This document shows, in pieces, positions 7,468 through 15,089 of a DNA stretch of 64,000 bases. Each line of letters starts with the position of its first letter. Position 1 is the stretch's first letter. The DNA lies in NCBI RefSeq assembly GCF_001704295.1, contig NZ_CP012334.1, forward strand, positions 2,926,084 to 2,990,083. The letters run 5' to 3'. The notes beneath the pieces were generated by a model. It worked only from the letters and a program-made list of their open reading frames with translations, was not told the origin of the DNA and ran no database searches. A program made the translations under genes and the position numbers. The DNA comes from Bordetella sp. H567 (GTDB lineage: Bacteria; Pseudomonadota; Gammaproteobacteria; Burkholderiales; Burkholderiaceae_B).

Positions 7468-9021
7468 ATGCATTCCTATACGCGGTTCTTTCCCTCTCGG
7501 CTGCCGGACGATGAACTCGATGTCGTCCCTGTACTGCGGCATGGCCTGCACGAGCCGAGCCAGCACCCGTTGTTCTCGTTCGAGGGTGACGATTGGCCAG
7601 CCCCGCGCGTGCGCGCCAGCGTGGCCGGCGTGCAGGCGGCACTCGCCGCGCAAGGCATACGCGCCGGCGACCGCGTCGCCGTCATGCTGGACAACAGTCC
7701 GGAACACATGGCGCTGATCTATGCGCTGATGCTGATGGGAGCGGTGTGGGTGCCCGTGAATACGCGGCTGAAGACGGCAGGCATCGAATACCTGGCGCGG
7801 CACTGCCGCCCCACCCTGTTCATTGCCGGCGCGGAGTACTTGCCGCTGGTCCACGCCGCGGCGCGGGCGGCGCCGGACACGCGCGTGACGGACGATGCCA
7901 TCCTGCGCGCGCCGCCGGACCCGGCGGCGCAACTGGTATGCGCGCCCATGCGGCCGGAAGACCAGTTATGCATCATCTACACCTCCGGCACGACCGGTGC
8001 GCCCAAGGGCGTGCTGTTCACCCACCGCATGATGCGCATCGCCGCCGAATCGGCGCTCATCGTCGCCGACGTGCGCGACGGCGACCGCCTGTTCCTGTGG
8101 GAGCCGCTATGCCATATCGGCGGCGCCCAGATGCTGCTGGTGCCCTTTCTCGCGCGGGCGATGCTGTGCGCCGTGCCAAGATTTTCCGCGAGCCGCTTCT
8201 GGTCCCAGATCGAGCAGGGACGATGCACCCAAGTGCACTACCTGGGCGGCATCCTGGACATCCTGATGCGGCTGCCTGCCTCGGCACAGCCGCGCTCGCA
8301 CCCCATCAGGCTCGGCTGGGGCGCGGGCGTGGCCAAGCAGAACTGGACCGCGGTGCGGGATCGACTCGGCATCGCGCTGCGGGAATGCTACGGCATGACG
8401 GAAGGATCGAGCTTTGCCACCGTCAATACCGATGACCGTGCCGGTTCCATAGGCAAGGCCCTGCCCTGGCTGACCGTGGAACTGCAGGACGATGACGGCC
8501 GGCCCGTGGCGGCCGGCGAGCTGGGGCAGATCGTAGTCTCCTCGGCCATCCCGGGCACGTTTTTCTCCGGCTACCTGGACAATCCCGAGGCGACGGCGCA
8601 AGCCTTGCGCGACGGCAAGCTGCATACCGGCGACATCGCGCGCGCCGACGCCGACGGGCACCTCTACTTCGTGGGCCGGCGCAGCGACAGCATGCGGATA
8701 CGCGGCGAGAACGTGTCGGCCTGGGAGGTCGAACGCGTGGCGTCCACCCACCCGGACGTGGCGGCCGCGGCGGCCATCGGCGTGGCATCGGAGATAGGCG
8801 AGCAGGAAATCCTGCTGTACGTGCAGTGGCGCGATGGCCAGGCCCGCCCTTTCGAGGACCTGAGCCGCTGGCTGGGCGAACGCCTGGCCTCCTACCAATG
8901 GCCGCGCTATTACGCGGCGGTGAATCGCTTCGAGCTGACGCCTAGCGAGCGCATCCGCAAGCACACCTTGCCCCGTTCCCCGGCACCGGCCTGGGATCGC
9001 CAGCGCGACGGCACGCAGTAA
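7468..9021 (+). CDS. AMP-dependent acyl-CoA synthetase/ligase (CaiC-like)
   Basis: A 517-residue member of the ANL adenylating family. It has the P-loop YTSGTTGAPKG (about residues 169-179), the core motif ECYGMTEGSS, HTGDIARAD, and the hinge RSDSMRIRGENVSAWEVE leading into the small C-terminal domain. It should activate a carboxylic acid to its CoA thioester, probably the ligand imported by the operon's ABC transporter, with the crotonase at 2699 acting on the product. The general pattern resembles crotonobetaine/carnitine-CoA ligases, but the substrate is not determined. The expected lysine near the C-terminus (RIRKHTLP) is present. Confidence 0.9.
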   Translation: MHSYTRFFPSRLPDDELDVVPVLRHGLHEPSQHPLFSFEGDDWPAPRVRASVAGVQAALAAQGIRAGDRVAVMLDNSPEHMALIYALMLMGAVWVPVNTRLKTAGIEYLARHCRPTLFIAGAEYLPLVHAAARAAPDTRVTDDAILRAPPDPAAQLVCAPMRPEDQLCIIYTSGTTGAPKGVLFTHRMMRIAAESALIVADVRDGDRLFLWEPLCHIGGAQMLLVPFLARAMLCAVPRFSASRFWSQIEQGRCTQVHYLGGILDILMRLPASAQPRSHPIRLGWGAGVAKQNWTAVRDRLGIALRECYGMTEGSSFATVNTDDRAGSIGKALPWLTVELQDDDGRPVAAGELGQIVVSSAIPGTFFSGYLDNPEATAQALRDGKLHTGDIARADADGHLYFVGRRSDSMRIRGENVSAWEVERVASTHPDVAAAAAIGVASEIGEQEILLYVQWRDGQARPFEDLSRWLGERLASYQWPRYYAAVNRFELTPSERIRKHTLPRSPAPAWDRQRDGTQ

Positions 9022-9024
9022 GCC

Positions 9025-9047
9025 GCGCCCGTGCCCGATGCGGGCGC
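9025..9047. terminator. GC-rich hairpin between convergent genes
   Basis: GCGCCCG (9025-9031) pairs with CGGGCGC (9041-9047) around a 9-base loop, just after the acyl-CoA ligase stop and before the end of the convergent IclR gene. There is no T-tract, so intrinsic termination is only a possibility. Confidence 0.3.
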
Positions 9048-9083
9048 CTGAGCGGGCGGGCACCGCCGCCCAAAGCGGATCGA

Positions 9084-9980
9084 TCAGAATTGCCCGGAGA
9101 TCGCGGCGGCGGCGGCAATCACCAGATCGGCGATGCGTTGTTCGTCCTTGGCGCCGCGCCAGCGTGTCCGTGAGACAGCGACGTTGACGGCGCCGACCGG
9201 ATGGCCGTGCGCATCCACGATGGCGGCGGCCGTCGAGATATCGCCGATGTAGTACTCGCCTTCTGTATGCGAATACCCTTGCTTGCGGAAGGCGGCAAGC
9301 CGCTTGGCGATACCGCGCCGGTCCACCACCGTATGGGGCGTATGCTGCACCAGATCGGAGTTTTCCAGGATGTCCCGCACGTGGTTCTCGGGCAATCTGG
9401 AAAGAATGGCCAGCCCTGGTGCCGTACAGTAGGCCGGCAGCCGGCTGCCCGTGATGACGTGGGGCGTGAGCACGTGCGGGCTGACCATGCGCAGGGTGAA
9501 GACGATATCCGTGCCGTCCAGGACGGTGATATTGCAGGTCTCCTCGGTTTCCTGGCTGAGTTGCCGCAGGTAGGGCGTGGCGCGATTGAGCAGGTCGTTG
9601 GACGCCAGGTAATGAAAGGCAAAGTCCAGCAGGCGCGGCGACAGGCTGTACGTCTTGGTGAAGGGATCCTTGACGAGGTAACGCAGTGCCGTCAGCGTGA
9701 AGGTGAACCGCTGCGCCGCGCTCAAGTCCAGGTCCGCCAGGGCGGCGATCTGCGACAGCGACAGCCGCGAATGCTTATCGTCGAATACCGTCAGCACCCG
9801 CATGGCCTTGTCCACGGAATTGACGAACAAGGTGGAAGAGGCGCCCGGCGGCCCGATATCCGCTTTGGCGGCGGAACGCGAAGGTATGGTCTCTGGCCGA
9901 CCGGCCGCGGCCGCGTCGGCCGGTTTGCGCGTACGATTCTGCACGTTGCGTCGGCGCGGGCCGTTATTGCATTTTGACAA
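9084..9980 (-). CDS. IclR-family transcriptional regulator
   Basis: An IclR protein of up to 298 residues. The winged helix (VNSVDKAMRVLTVFDD through LSLSQIAALADLDLSAAQRF) lies near residues 53-95 and the effector domain fills the rest, including GLAILSRLPEN and the late GHPVGAVNVAVSR. The start is uncertain: the longest frame begins with TTG at 9980 and gives an unusually long, low-complexity N-terminal tail of about 48 residues. A TATAAA-like box lies only a few bases upstream, so a downstream GTG is possible. It converges on the importer/ligase operon and is the best candidate regulator of it. Confidence 0.82.
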   Translation of the reverse strand: MSKCNNGPRRRNVQNRTRKPADAAAAGRPETIPSRSAAKADIGPPGASSTLFVNSVDKAMRVLTVFDDKHSRLSLSQIAALADLDLSAAQRFTFTLTALRYLVKDPFTKTYSLSPRLLDFAFHYLASNDLLNRATPYLRQLSQETEETCNITVLDGTDIVFTLRMVSPHVLTPHVITGSRLPAYCTAPGLAILSRLPENHVRDILENSDLVQHTPHTVVDRRGIAKRLAAFRKQGYSHTEGEYYIGDISTAAAIVDAHGHPVGAVNVAVSRTRWRGAKDEQRIADLVIAAAAAISGQF

Positions 9981-10003
9981 GCCTTATTTTATAGCAATTG
10001 CTT

Positions 10004-10017
10004 CACGCGTACGCGTG
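10004..10017. promoter_or_regulatory. 14-bp perfect palindrome upstream of the IclR gene
   Basis: CACGCGTACGCGTG is a perfect palindrome 24-37 bases upstream of the longest IclR reading frame, next to a TATAAA-like -10 on the minus strand (around 9988-9993). Autoregulation by IclR proteins is common, so this is a plausible operator. Confidence 0.35.
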
Positions 10018-10056
10018 CAGCGCCCGCGCGCCAGGCGCTTGCGCGCCTAGACACCG

Positions 10057-10890
10057 TTATTCCGCTGGGGCGGTGCCCCGCAGATTCACGCGCTTGGCGG
10101 CGGCACTGACTTGCCCTCCAGCGACCGCCTGCCGCACGAAGTCCCCGACCCAATCCTGTGCCGCGTCGCGGCCGAACGGGAGGGCGATGGCAAAATGTTC
10201 CATGCCCCAATGTCCGGGCAGCACCCGTGAACCGGGCAGCTTGTCGCTCATTTCGAACAGAATGGCCTTGTTGGTCGCGAAGCCGTCGATCTTGTAGGTG
10301 CGCAGCATCTCGATGGCGTCGGCCAGCGTTTCAACCGGCACCAGTTTCGCGGTGGGATAGATGGGCCTGAACTCGGCGCCGGTGGAACTTCCCACGCTGA
10401 CTCCGATCCTGACACCGGGTTTTTTCACGTCATTGAGCGCCCGCAGGCGCGAATTGGCGAGCACCAGCACGCCCTTCTCCACGTCCAGGACAGGCTGCGA
10501 AAAATCCATCTGACGCGCCCTCTCCGGCGTGGCGTTCGTGAAGGTAAAGTCCGCCTGGTGCGCCGCCACCGCCTGCAAGGCCTGGGCGTTGTTCGCGAAG
10601 ACCTTGGGCTCGAACGGAACGCCCAGTTGCCTGGCGAAAGCCTCGCCCAGCTGGTAACCCACTCCCCGGGGCGGCGCCTTGGGATCGGGCTGGACGAACG
10701 AGGTCGGGCTGCCCCGGTACACCGCGACACGCAGGGTACCCGTGGGGGCCAGCACCTGCTTGATCAGGCCCGCTTTCTGGTCCTTCCATGAAGCGTTGTA
10801 CGCGGCCTGGGTGGCGTCGAACGATGAACACCCCTGAAGCGCGGCCAGCACCACGAGCGCCGTAACGGCGGCGATACGCCTTGTGAACAC
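10057..10890 (-). CDS. Family 3 (amino-acid type) solute-binding lipoprotein, orphan
   Basis: I chose GTG 10890 because AGGAGG lies four bases before it; the longer frame from 10926 lacks such a site. The product has 277 residues with a lipoprotein signal (LAALQGC, lipidated Cys near residue 21), so it is anchored to the periplasmic face of the membrane. The mature part is a family 3 binding fold: LRVAVYRGSP, then GVGYQLGEAFARQLG, then the ADFTFTNATPERARQMDFS segment typical of polar amino acid receptors. No ABC ATPase or permease is adjacent, so it either serves a distant transporter or has a sensory role. Confidence 0.85.
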   Translation of the reverse strand: MFTRRIAAVTALVVLAALQGCSSFDATQAAYNASWKDQKAGLIKQVLAPTGTLRVAVYRGSPTSFVQPDPKAPPRGVGYQLGEAFARQLGVPFEPKVFANNAQALQAVAAHQADFTFTNATPERARQMDFSQPVLDVEKGVLVLANSRLRALNDVKKPGVRIGVSVGSSTGAEFRPIYPTAKLVPVETLADAIEMLRTYKIDGFATNKAILFEMSDKLPGSRVLPGHWGMEHFAIALPFGRDAAQDWVGDFVRQAVAGGQVSAAAKRVNLRGTAPAE

Positions 10891-11042
10891 GCGTCCTCCT
10901 TTTTCCGGTGCCCCGAGGGATGGCAATTTAGCACCAAGCTTGCGGTTTGCCGCTCGCTTCCGGTTATTGTGGGCAAGTGCAGAACAAACTACTGTATCTT
11001 GGCTCTCTAGAGAACCGAATCGCCCCTACGAGGTCCAGCAAC

Positions 11043-11480
11043 ATGACCAGCTCCTCCAATGAATCGCCCATGACGCCTGCAGGATTGCTCACGGTACCGA
11101 GCAAGTACGACACCGCGAAGACGACGAGCGCCTTTACTGCCGCCTTGCAAAAGCGGGGCATGCAGCTTTTTGCCCGCGTGGACCACGCCGCCGCGGCGCA
11201 TGCCGTGGGGCTGACGCTGCGTCCCACCGAGGTTTTCATCTTCGGCAACCCTAAGGCGGGCACGCTGCTCATGCAGGAGAGGCAGACGCTGGGAATCGAC
11301 CTGCCGCTGAAGGCGCTGATCTGGGAAGACGAGGCGGGACGAACCTGGCTTTCCTACAACGCCCCCGAATTCCTCGCGGAGCGGCACGGGGCCGGCGCCG
11401 CAACCGGCGCCACGGTCGCGGCCATGTCCGCCGCCGTGCGGGACCTGGCGCGGGAAGCCACGGGCCAAGACCTGTCATAA
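11043..11480 (+). CDS. DUF302 domain protein
   Basis: A 145-residue protein from ATG 11043. The core (GLLTVPSKYDTAKTTSAF, then KRGMQLFARVDHAAAA, then TEVFIFGNPKAGTLLMQE and LPLKALIWEDEAG) follows the DUF302 pattern throughout. DUF302 proteins are small alpha/beta proteins of uncertain function, often linked to metal or redox stress. No signal peptide is visible. It diverges from the binding-lipoprotein gene across a 152-base gap, and its 3' end overlaps a possible 30-codon minus-strand gene at 11475. Confidence 0.85.
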   Translation: MTSSSNESPMTPAGLLTVPSKYDTAKTTSAFTAALQKRGMQLFARVDHAAAAHAVGLTLRPTEVFIFGNPKAGTLLMQERQTLGIDLPLKALIWEDEAGRTWLSYNAPEFLAERHGAGAATGATVAAMSAAVRDLAREATGQDLS

Positions 11481-11567
11481 ACCCCGCTCTACCGACATCG
11501 CGCCGGCGCGGCCCAGGGTATCCGGCCGCGCGGCATGCGGCACCACCGGCACGTAGCGAACCGCCAT
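11475..11567 (-). CDS. Possible 30-residue small protein downstream of the PHA-depolymerase-like gene
   Basis: ATG 11567 is preceded by AGGAG three bases upstream, a site that overlaps the stop of the hydrolase gene, and the frame runs 30 codons to TGA 11475, overlapping the end of the DUF302 gene on the other strand. I recognise no family in MAVRYVPVVPHAARPD or the rest. It could be a translated small ORF coupled to the hydrolase, a decayed gene end, or chance. Confidence 0.25.
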   Translation of the reverse strand: MAVRYVPVVPHAARPDTLGRAGAMSVERGL

Positions 11568-11573
11568 TTTCTC

Positions 11574-12761
11574 CTAGCGCCGGCGTCGGGGATGCGCCAG
11601 GAAGAACCTGAGCATTTCGGCGCTGGCATCGACGCCGGACGGGTCGGTATAGCTGCCCCGCGCATCGCCGCCCGACCATGCGTGGCCCGCGCCATGCAGT
11701 TGCCAATATTCGGCCGCGGCGCGCCCATCCGCGTCGCTGTAAACCGTCCGCGTGTAAGACTGCCCCGTGGGCGTTCGCCCCTCGGCCTCCCGCGCCGGCG
11801 GGACGCCGGACGCATCCAGCCCGTTTGCCCTGCGCGCTGCATCGATGATGGCGGCGCCGTTGTTCGCATGGACAATGGCGTCCGCGTCGCCATGAAAGAC
11901 GATCGTCGGTGGCACAGCGCCCGTGACGGCGGCTGCGCTTGCCCCGGCGTTTCCGCTACGCATGACGGCAAGCGCCGTGGCGACGTCTTTTGCCGAACCG
12001 GCCGGCAATCCGGAATGCACCCCTACCGCGGCAAACACGTCCGGATAGCAGCGCCCCACGATTTCGGCCATGGCGCCGCCTGCGGAAAGGCCGGCAATGA
12101 ATACGCGATCGGGATCCACCTGATGCTCGGCGGCGATTGCATGAACCAGGGCCGCCAATATGGCAGGCTCGCCGCGACCGCGCTGCTGGTGTTGCGGCTT
12201 GAACCAGTTCCAGCATCTCTGCGGGTTGGCATGCCGGCCCTGCTCCGGATACAGCACGACTACGCCAAGATCGCGGGCCAGCGCATGCATGCGCGTGCCC
12301 GCGGCAAAATCGGCCGCGTCCTGCGTGCAACCGTGCAGCATGACCACCATGGGCCGCGGGTCGGCCGCGACACCTGCCGCGCAGGGCGGCAGGAAGAGCT
12401 TGTAGGCAAGTTTGCGGCCCTGGTGCCCGAAACTGCCGTCGATCCAGCGTTCCTCCTGCGGCACATCGACTTCGGGCGGCGACTCGGTGTCAACGGCGGG
12501 CGTAACGTCCGTGATGTCGATGACACGGGCGTAGCCGTCGAGCACCATGGCGTCTTTCGCATGGCCGCCGGCATGCTCGGGGGCCAGCGAAGGCGCGGCA
12601 GTGGTGGCAGGGGTGGCGGGGGTAAAGGTACTCGCCCCCGGCTGAACGCCTCGCAGGGCGCGTTGGATGGCGAGTGTCGCCTCGCCCAGCTGGCCGTTGC
12701 GGGTAAGTGCGGTGGCCTTGGCCATCATGCGCCCGAATAATTCGTTCATGGCTTCTCTCAT
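11574..12761 (-). CDS. PHB-depolymerase-family alpha/beta hydrolase
   Basis: A 395-residue esterase of the extracellular type 1 PHB depolymerase/LpqC group. The nucleophile is Ser226 in GLSAGGAMA, the oxyanion segment is MLHGCTQDAADF (141-152), and CWNWF (183-187) is also typical. Residues 1-100 form an N-terminal extension (NELFGRMMAKATALTRNGQ) without an export signal, so the enzyme is probably cytoplasmic and may act on short polyhydroxyalkanoate chains or other esters. Its start overlaps the stop of the RHH gene by ATGA, so the two are translationally coupled. Confidence 0.87.
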   Translation of the reverse strand: MREAMNELFGRMMAKATALTRNGQLGEATLAIQRALRGVQPGASTFTPATPATTAAPSLAPEHAGGHAKDAMVLDGYARVIDITDVTPAVDTESPPEVDVPQEERWIDGSFGHQGRKLAYKLFLPPCAAGVAADPRPMVVMLHGCTQDAADFAAGTRMHALARDLGVVVLYPEQGRHANPQRCWNWFKPQHQQRGRGEPAILAALVHAIAAEHQVDPDRVFIAGLSAGGAMAEIVGRCYPDVFAAVGVHSGLPAGSAKDVATALAVMRSGNAGASAAAVTGAVPPTIVFHGDADAIVHANNGAAIIDAARRANGLDASGVPPAREAEGRTPTGQSYTRTVYSDADGRAAAEYWQLHGAGHAWSGGDARGSYTDPSGVDASAEMLRFFLAHPRRRR

Positions 12762-13186
12762 AGGTTGGTAATTCGTTCGGCCAATGCGGCCTTCACGGCA
12801 TGGCTTGCGTGGAGCGCGCCGAGCACGGTGATGGATTCGATGGTTGCAAGCGCCAACTCGGGCGTTACGTCGTCAGCGATGCTGGCAAGCCCCAGCACCC
12901 GGATTTGCAGCCTGTGGCCCGCGGCGCGGGCGGCTTCGAGATCGGCGACGGAGAAGCGCTGCAGGCCGAGCACCAGCAGCTTGCGCGCGACCGCCTGCTT
13001 CACGGCATCGCCATGCGTCGCGATCTGGTTGCGAATAGCTGTGCGGATGAAATCGGTGCGGTTGGCATAAAAGCCTTCCGACACCAGAAGATCGATTTGC
13101 CCGAGGTCCACGAATCCCAGATTGATCGTGATCTTTTCCGAGTCGGGGACCTTGTAGGGCCGGGCGGGGGTGAGTTTTGATGGCAT
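12758..13186 (-). CDS. Ribbon-helix-helix (CopG-like) transcriptional regulator
   Basis: A 142-residue protein. Residues ~18-52 (KITINLGFVDLGQIDLLV then NRTDFIRTAIR) form a classic RHH unit: one beta strand for operator contact followed by two helices. The remaining ~90 residues are helical with no known domain, perhaps for oligomerisation or effector binding. It is the first gene of a two-gene operon with the hydrolase. Four phased copies of ACCATCC/GGATGG start four bases upstream of its ATG and cover its ribosome-binding region, so tight autoregulation is likely. It could alternatively be an antitoxin-like protein, but no toxin gene is adjacent. Confidence 0.85.
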   Translation of the reverse strand: MPSKLTPARPYKVPDSEKITINLGFVDLGQIDLLVSEGFYANRTDFIRTAIRNQIATHGDAVKQAVARKLLVLGLQRFSVADLEAARAAGHRLQIRVLGLASIADDVTPELALATIESITVLGALHASHAVKAALAERITNL

Positions 13187-13189
13187 GAC

Positions 13190-13229
13190 ACCATCCTAGC
13201 ACCATCCCGCTGGATGGCGCACGGATGGT
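13190..13229. promoter_or_regulatory. Four-copy 11-bp-phased operator array of the RHH gene
   Basis: ACCATCC occurs at 13190-13196 and 13201-13207, then inverted as GGATGG at 13212-13217 and GGATGGT at 13223-13229. All four start exactly 11 bp apart, so every copy faces the same side of the helix, and the block is symmetric about its centre. RHH dimers bind short repeats cooperatively in this kind of geometry. On the minus strand the copy nearest the gene also supplies the AGGATGG ribosome-binding sequence. Confidence 0.7.
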
Positions 13230-13328
13230 TTCTTCTTCTTACTTGGAGCTCCGGCACGGAGGAATGCACGCTCGCGGCCTGTGCCCCGGCCGCGACAGGG
13301 ACCCGGAATTATTGTTTCGACTATTGTG

Positions 13329-13357
13329 TTGACACCTGCGCCAGTGCCGCCCATAGT
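13329..13357 (+). promoter_or_regulatory. Sigma-70 promoter of the cold-shock gene
   Basis: A perfect TTGACA (13329-13334) and CATAGT (13352-13357) are separated by exactly 17 bases. The predicted start near 13364 leaves a ~118-base 5' leader before the cold-shock ATG at 13482. Long structured leaders are normal for cspA-type genes. The leader contains a small imperfect palindrome at 13448-13463 and AAGGAG at 13470-13475. Confidence 0.7.
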
Positions 13358-13481
13358 GGAAAGAAGATCTTCAAGTACCGCGATTTTGCGTCGTTCTTAG
13401 ACCGCTACGCTAGAGCTGACAAGTCCTCTCCTTGATTATCTTGGTGCGAAGGGATATTCCTTCCGTTTCAAGGAGAGCGCC

Positions 13482-13682
13482 ATGCAAACAGGCACGGTCA
13501 AATGGTTCAACGCCGAAAAGGGCTTTGGTTTCATCACCCCTGAAGACGGCGGCAAGGACGTTTTCGTACACATATCGGCAATCAACGGCGAACAGACACT
13601 CGCCGAGAACCAGCGCGTCAGCTACACGCCCGAACAAGGCGCCAAGGGACCGCAAGCAACGAACGTCCGAATACTGAAATAA
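13482..13682 (+). CDS. Cold-shock protein (CspA family)
   Basis: A 66-residue single cold-shock domain. RNP1 is KGFGFI and RNP2 is VFVHI, with the expected aromatic residues for binding single-stranded RNA/DNA; the N-terminus ([12 protein letters not shown]) is standard. It would act as a cytoplasmic RNA chaperone or transcription antiterminator. It has its own sigma-70 promoter, a long leader and a strong terminator right after the stop, so it is transcribed alone. Family identity is certain; the paralogue letter cannot be assigned. Confidence 0.97.
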   Translation: MQTGTVKWFNAEKGFGFITPEDGGKDVFVHISAINGEQTLAENQRVSYTPEQGAKGPQATNVRILK

Positions 13683-13683
13683 A

Positions 13684-13706
13684 GCCCTCCGACGGAGGGC
13701 TTTTTT
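13684..13706 (+). terminator. Rho-independent terminator of the cold-shock gene
   Basis: GCCCTCC (13684-13690) and GGAGGGC (13694-13700) form a perfect 7-bp stem with a 3-base loop, followed by six T residues (13701-13706). It begins two bases after the stop codon. Confidence 0.93.
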
Positions 13707-13712
13707 GTGTTC

Positions 13713-13742
13713 GACCGCTGGCACCGTGCGGTGCCAGCGGTC
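13713..13742. repeat. Perfect 14-bp inverted repeat between cold-shock terminator and small ORF
   Basis: GACCGCTGGCACCG (13713-13726) and its exact complement CGGTGCCAGCGGTC (13729-13742) are separated by two bases. It lacks a T-tract, so it is not a standard terminator. It lies 24 bases before the ATG of the 86-residue protein and could be an operator for a dimeric regulator or an RNA structure in that gene's leader. Confidence 0.6.
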
Positions 13743-13766
13743 TAAATCAACCTGGCGAGGCGTCAC

Positions 13767-14027
13767 ATGCTTCAGAACAACACAGTCTATAAAGGCTATC
13801 GGCTTAGCGCCAAGATCGCGCGGTCCGCGGTCAACGGTCCGGCTAAGTTCGCGGCCACGATCAACGTCGGCATTGCGTCCTCGGCGGCCGCGTCGGGTGA
13901 CAGCTACGAGGTACCGCGGTTCGCGGACGGAGCCTTCGTCATCAGCCCGGGCGAAGCCATACATGCCGCCATTCTGTTCGGCCGAACCGTGGTCGACGGG
14001 CTCCAGGCCCCCCGCAAACCCGTGTAG
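13767..14027 (+). CDS. Small hypothetical protein (86 residues)
   Basis: I do not recognise the family with confidence. The sequence starts MLQNNTVYKGYRLSAKI; an aromatic 'YKGY' start followed by an alternating hydrophobic pattern (FAATINVGIASS, then FVISPGEAIHAAILFG) recalls small Burkholderiales stress-associated proteins of unknown function. It has no signal peptide or membrane segment and no Cys. It is isolated between two hairpins: the 14-bp inverted repeat before it and a terminator-like stem after it (14125-14153). Its composition and codon use fit a real gene. Confidence 0.65.
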   Translation: MLQNNTVYKGYRLSAKIARSAVNGPAKFAATINVGIASSAAASGDSYEVPRFADGAFVISPGEAIHAAILFGRTVVDGLQAPRKPV

Positions 14028-14124
14028 GCTGGGTATGCCGGGAACGGAGGAGACGGCGAAGACGAGGCCTGGCGAGACGAGGCGACGGCAAGCCGGCCTG
14101 CCGCGCTCAGGGAAAACCACGGTT

Positions 14125-14153
14125 GCCGCCCCTAGACGGGCGGCTTAAATTTT
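14125..14153 (+). terminator. Likely rho-independent terminator after the small hypothetical gene
   Basis: GCCGCCC (14125-14131) pairs with GGGCGGC (14138-14144) around a 6-base loop and is followed by TTAAATTTT (14145-14153). The T-tract is interrupted, so termination may be partial. The next gene starts at 14182. Confidence 0.65.
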
Positions 14154-14181
14154 GCCCTATTGTGCTTTAAAACATAACTTT

Positions 14182-14958
14182 ATGAAGAAGCGCGCTACTC
14201 CATCGGTGCTGCGCCGAAGCCGCGTCCCGCTCTATCTGCAGGTGGCCAGCCTGATGCGTCAGAAGATCGAGAGCCAGCAATGGGCATACGGCTCGCAGAT
14301 TCCCACCCTCGATGAGCTGGAAAAGGAATACGAGGTGTCGCGCATTACCCTGCGGGCGGCACTGAATCAACTGGAGGAGTCGGGAATCGTGCGGCGTACG
14401 CGCGGGCTCGGTACCTTTGTGGCCAAGGATCTTTCATCGCAGCGCTGGTTCAAGCTGCCCAATACCTTCGAGGAACTCGTCGATACCGTCGCCAACCTGA
14501 AGATCCGCCTGCTGCACATCGAGCCGGCGCAGCACCGCCTGGTGCCGGCCTTTCCCTTCGGCAAGGTGGGGCCGGCCTATCACCGGCTGCGGCGGGTGCA
14601 CTACCACGACGATGTGCCGTACTGCCTGATCGATATCTACCTGGACAAGGTGATCTTCGACTCCGATCCGCAGGCCTTCAGCAATGCAACGGTGGTGCCT
14701 CAGCTCGCGGCGCGGACCGATATCGCCATCGCCGGCGCGCGACAGATCATGCGCATCACCGTCAGCGACGAAGACACCGCCGGCCACCTGGACATCGGCG
14801 TCAGCGACCCGATCGCGGATGTCTGCCGGGCACTGGTCGACGAGGACGATCGCATCATCTATTACGCCCATATCCAATACCCCGCCCAGATGATCCAGAT
14901 CGAAACCGACCTGATGACGGACGCCCGCCGACGCCGCAAGGTGCGGCCATCGGCCTGA
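14182..14958 (+). CDS. GntR-family regulator, HutC/UTRA subfamily
   Basis: A 258-residue protein from ATG 14182 (MKKRATPS). Residues ~15-80 form the winged helix (VPLYLQVASLMRQKIESQQW, then TLDELEKEYEVSRITLRAAL and RTRGLGTFVAK). Residues ~100-245 form a UTRA-type ligand domain of chorismate-lyase fold. It lies upstream and co-directional with the ABC/GMC/MR-MLE operon starting at 15090, 131 bases away, and is the likely repressor of that operon, with a downstream metabolite as inducer. Confidence 0.9.
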   Translation: MKKRATPSVLRRSRVPLYLQVASLMRQKIESQQWAYGSQIPTLDELEKEYEVSRITLRAALNQLEESGIVRRTRGLGTFVAKDLSSQRWFKLPNTFEELVDTVANLKIRLLHIEPAQHRLVPAFPFGKVGPAYHRLRRVHYHDDVPYCLIDIYLDKVIFDSDPQAFSNATVVPQLAARTDIAIAGARQIMRITVSDEDTAGHLDIGVSDPIADVCRALVDEDDRIIYYAHIQYPAQMIQIETDLMTDARRRRKVRPSA

Positions 14959-15089
14959 CTCCGGAGACACGACGACGCGGTGGACGAACATCCGGCAACC
15001 CGGATCGGCAAACAAGCAAGGGCGGCCTGTCGCTATGGCATCGACGGCCAGGGCCCACGAATACGACAACACGCCAAGGGAGACTAGCC

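Noticed and set aside
4566-7469. A 967-codon open frame on the minus strand opposite the ABC ATPase and permease genes
   Set aside because: It is the complement of well-recognised ABC genes in GC-rich DNA; its translation is His/Gln/Arg/Gly-rich low complexity without any family features.
12758-13186. RHH protein as an antitoxin of a toxin-antitoxin pair
   Set aside because: The coupled gene is a 395-residue esterase with a full catalytic motif, not a small toxin, and the RHH protein has a long C-terminal part unlike common antitoxins.
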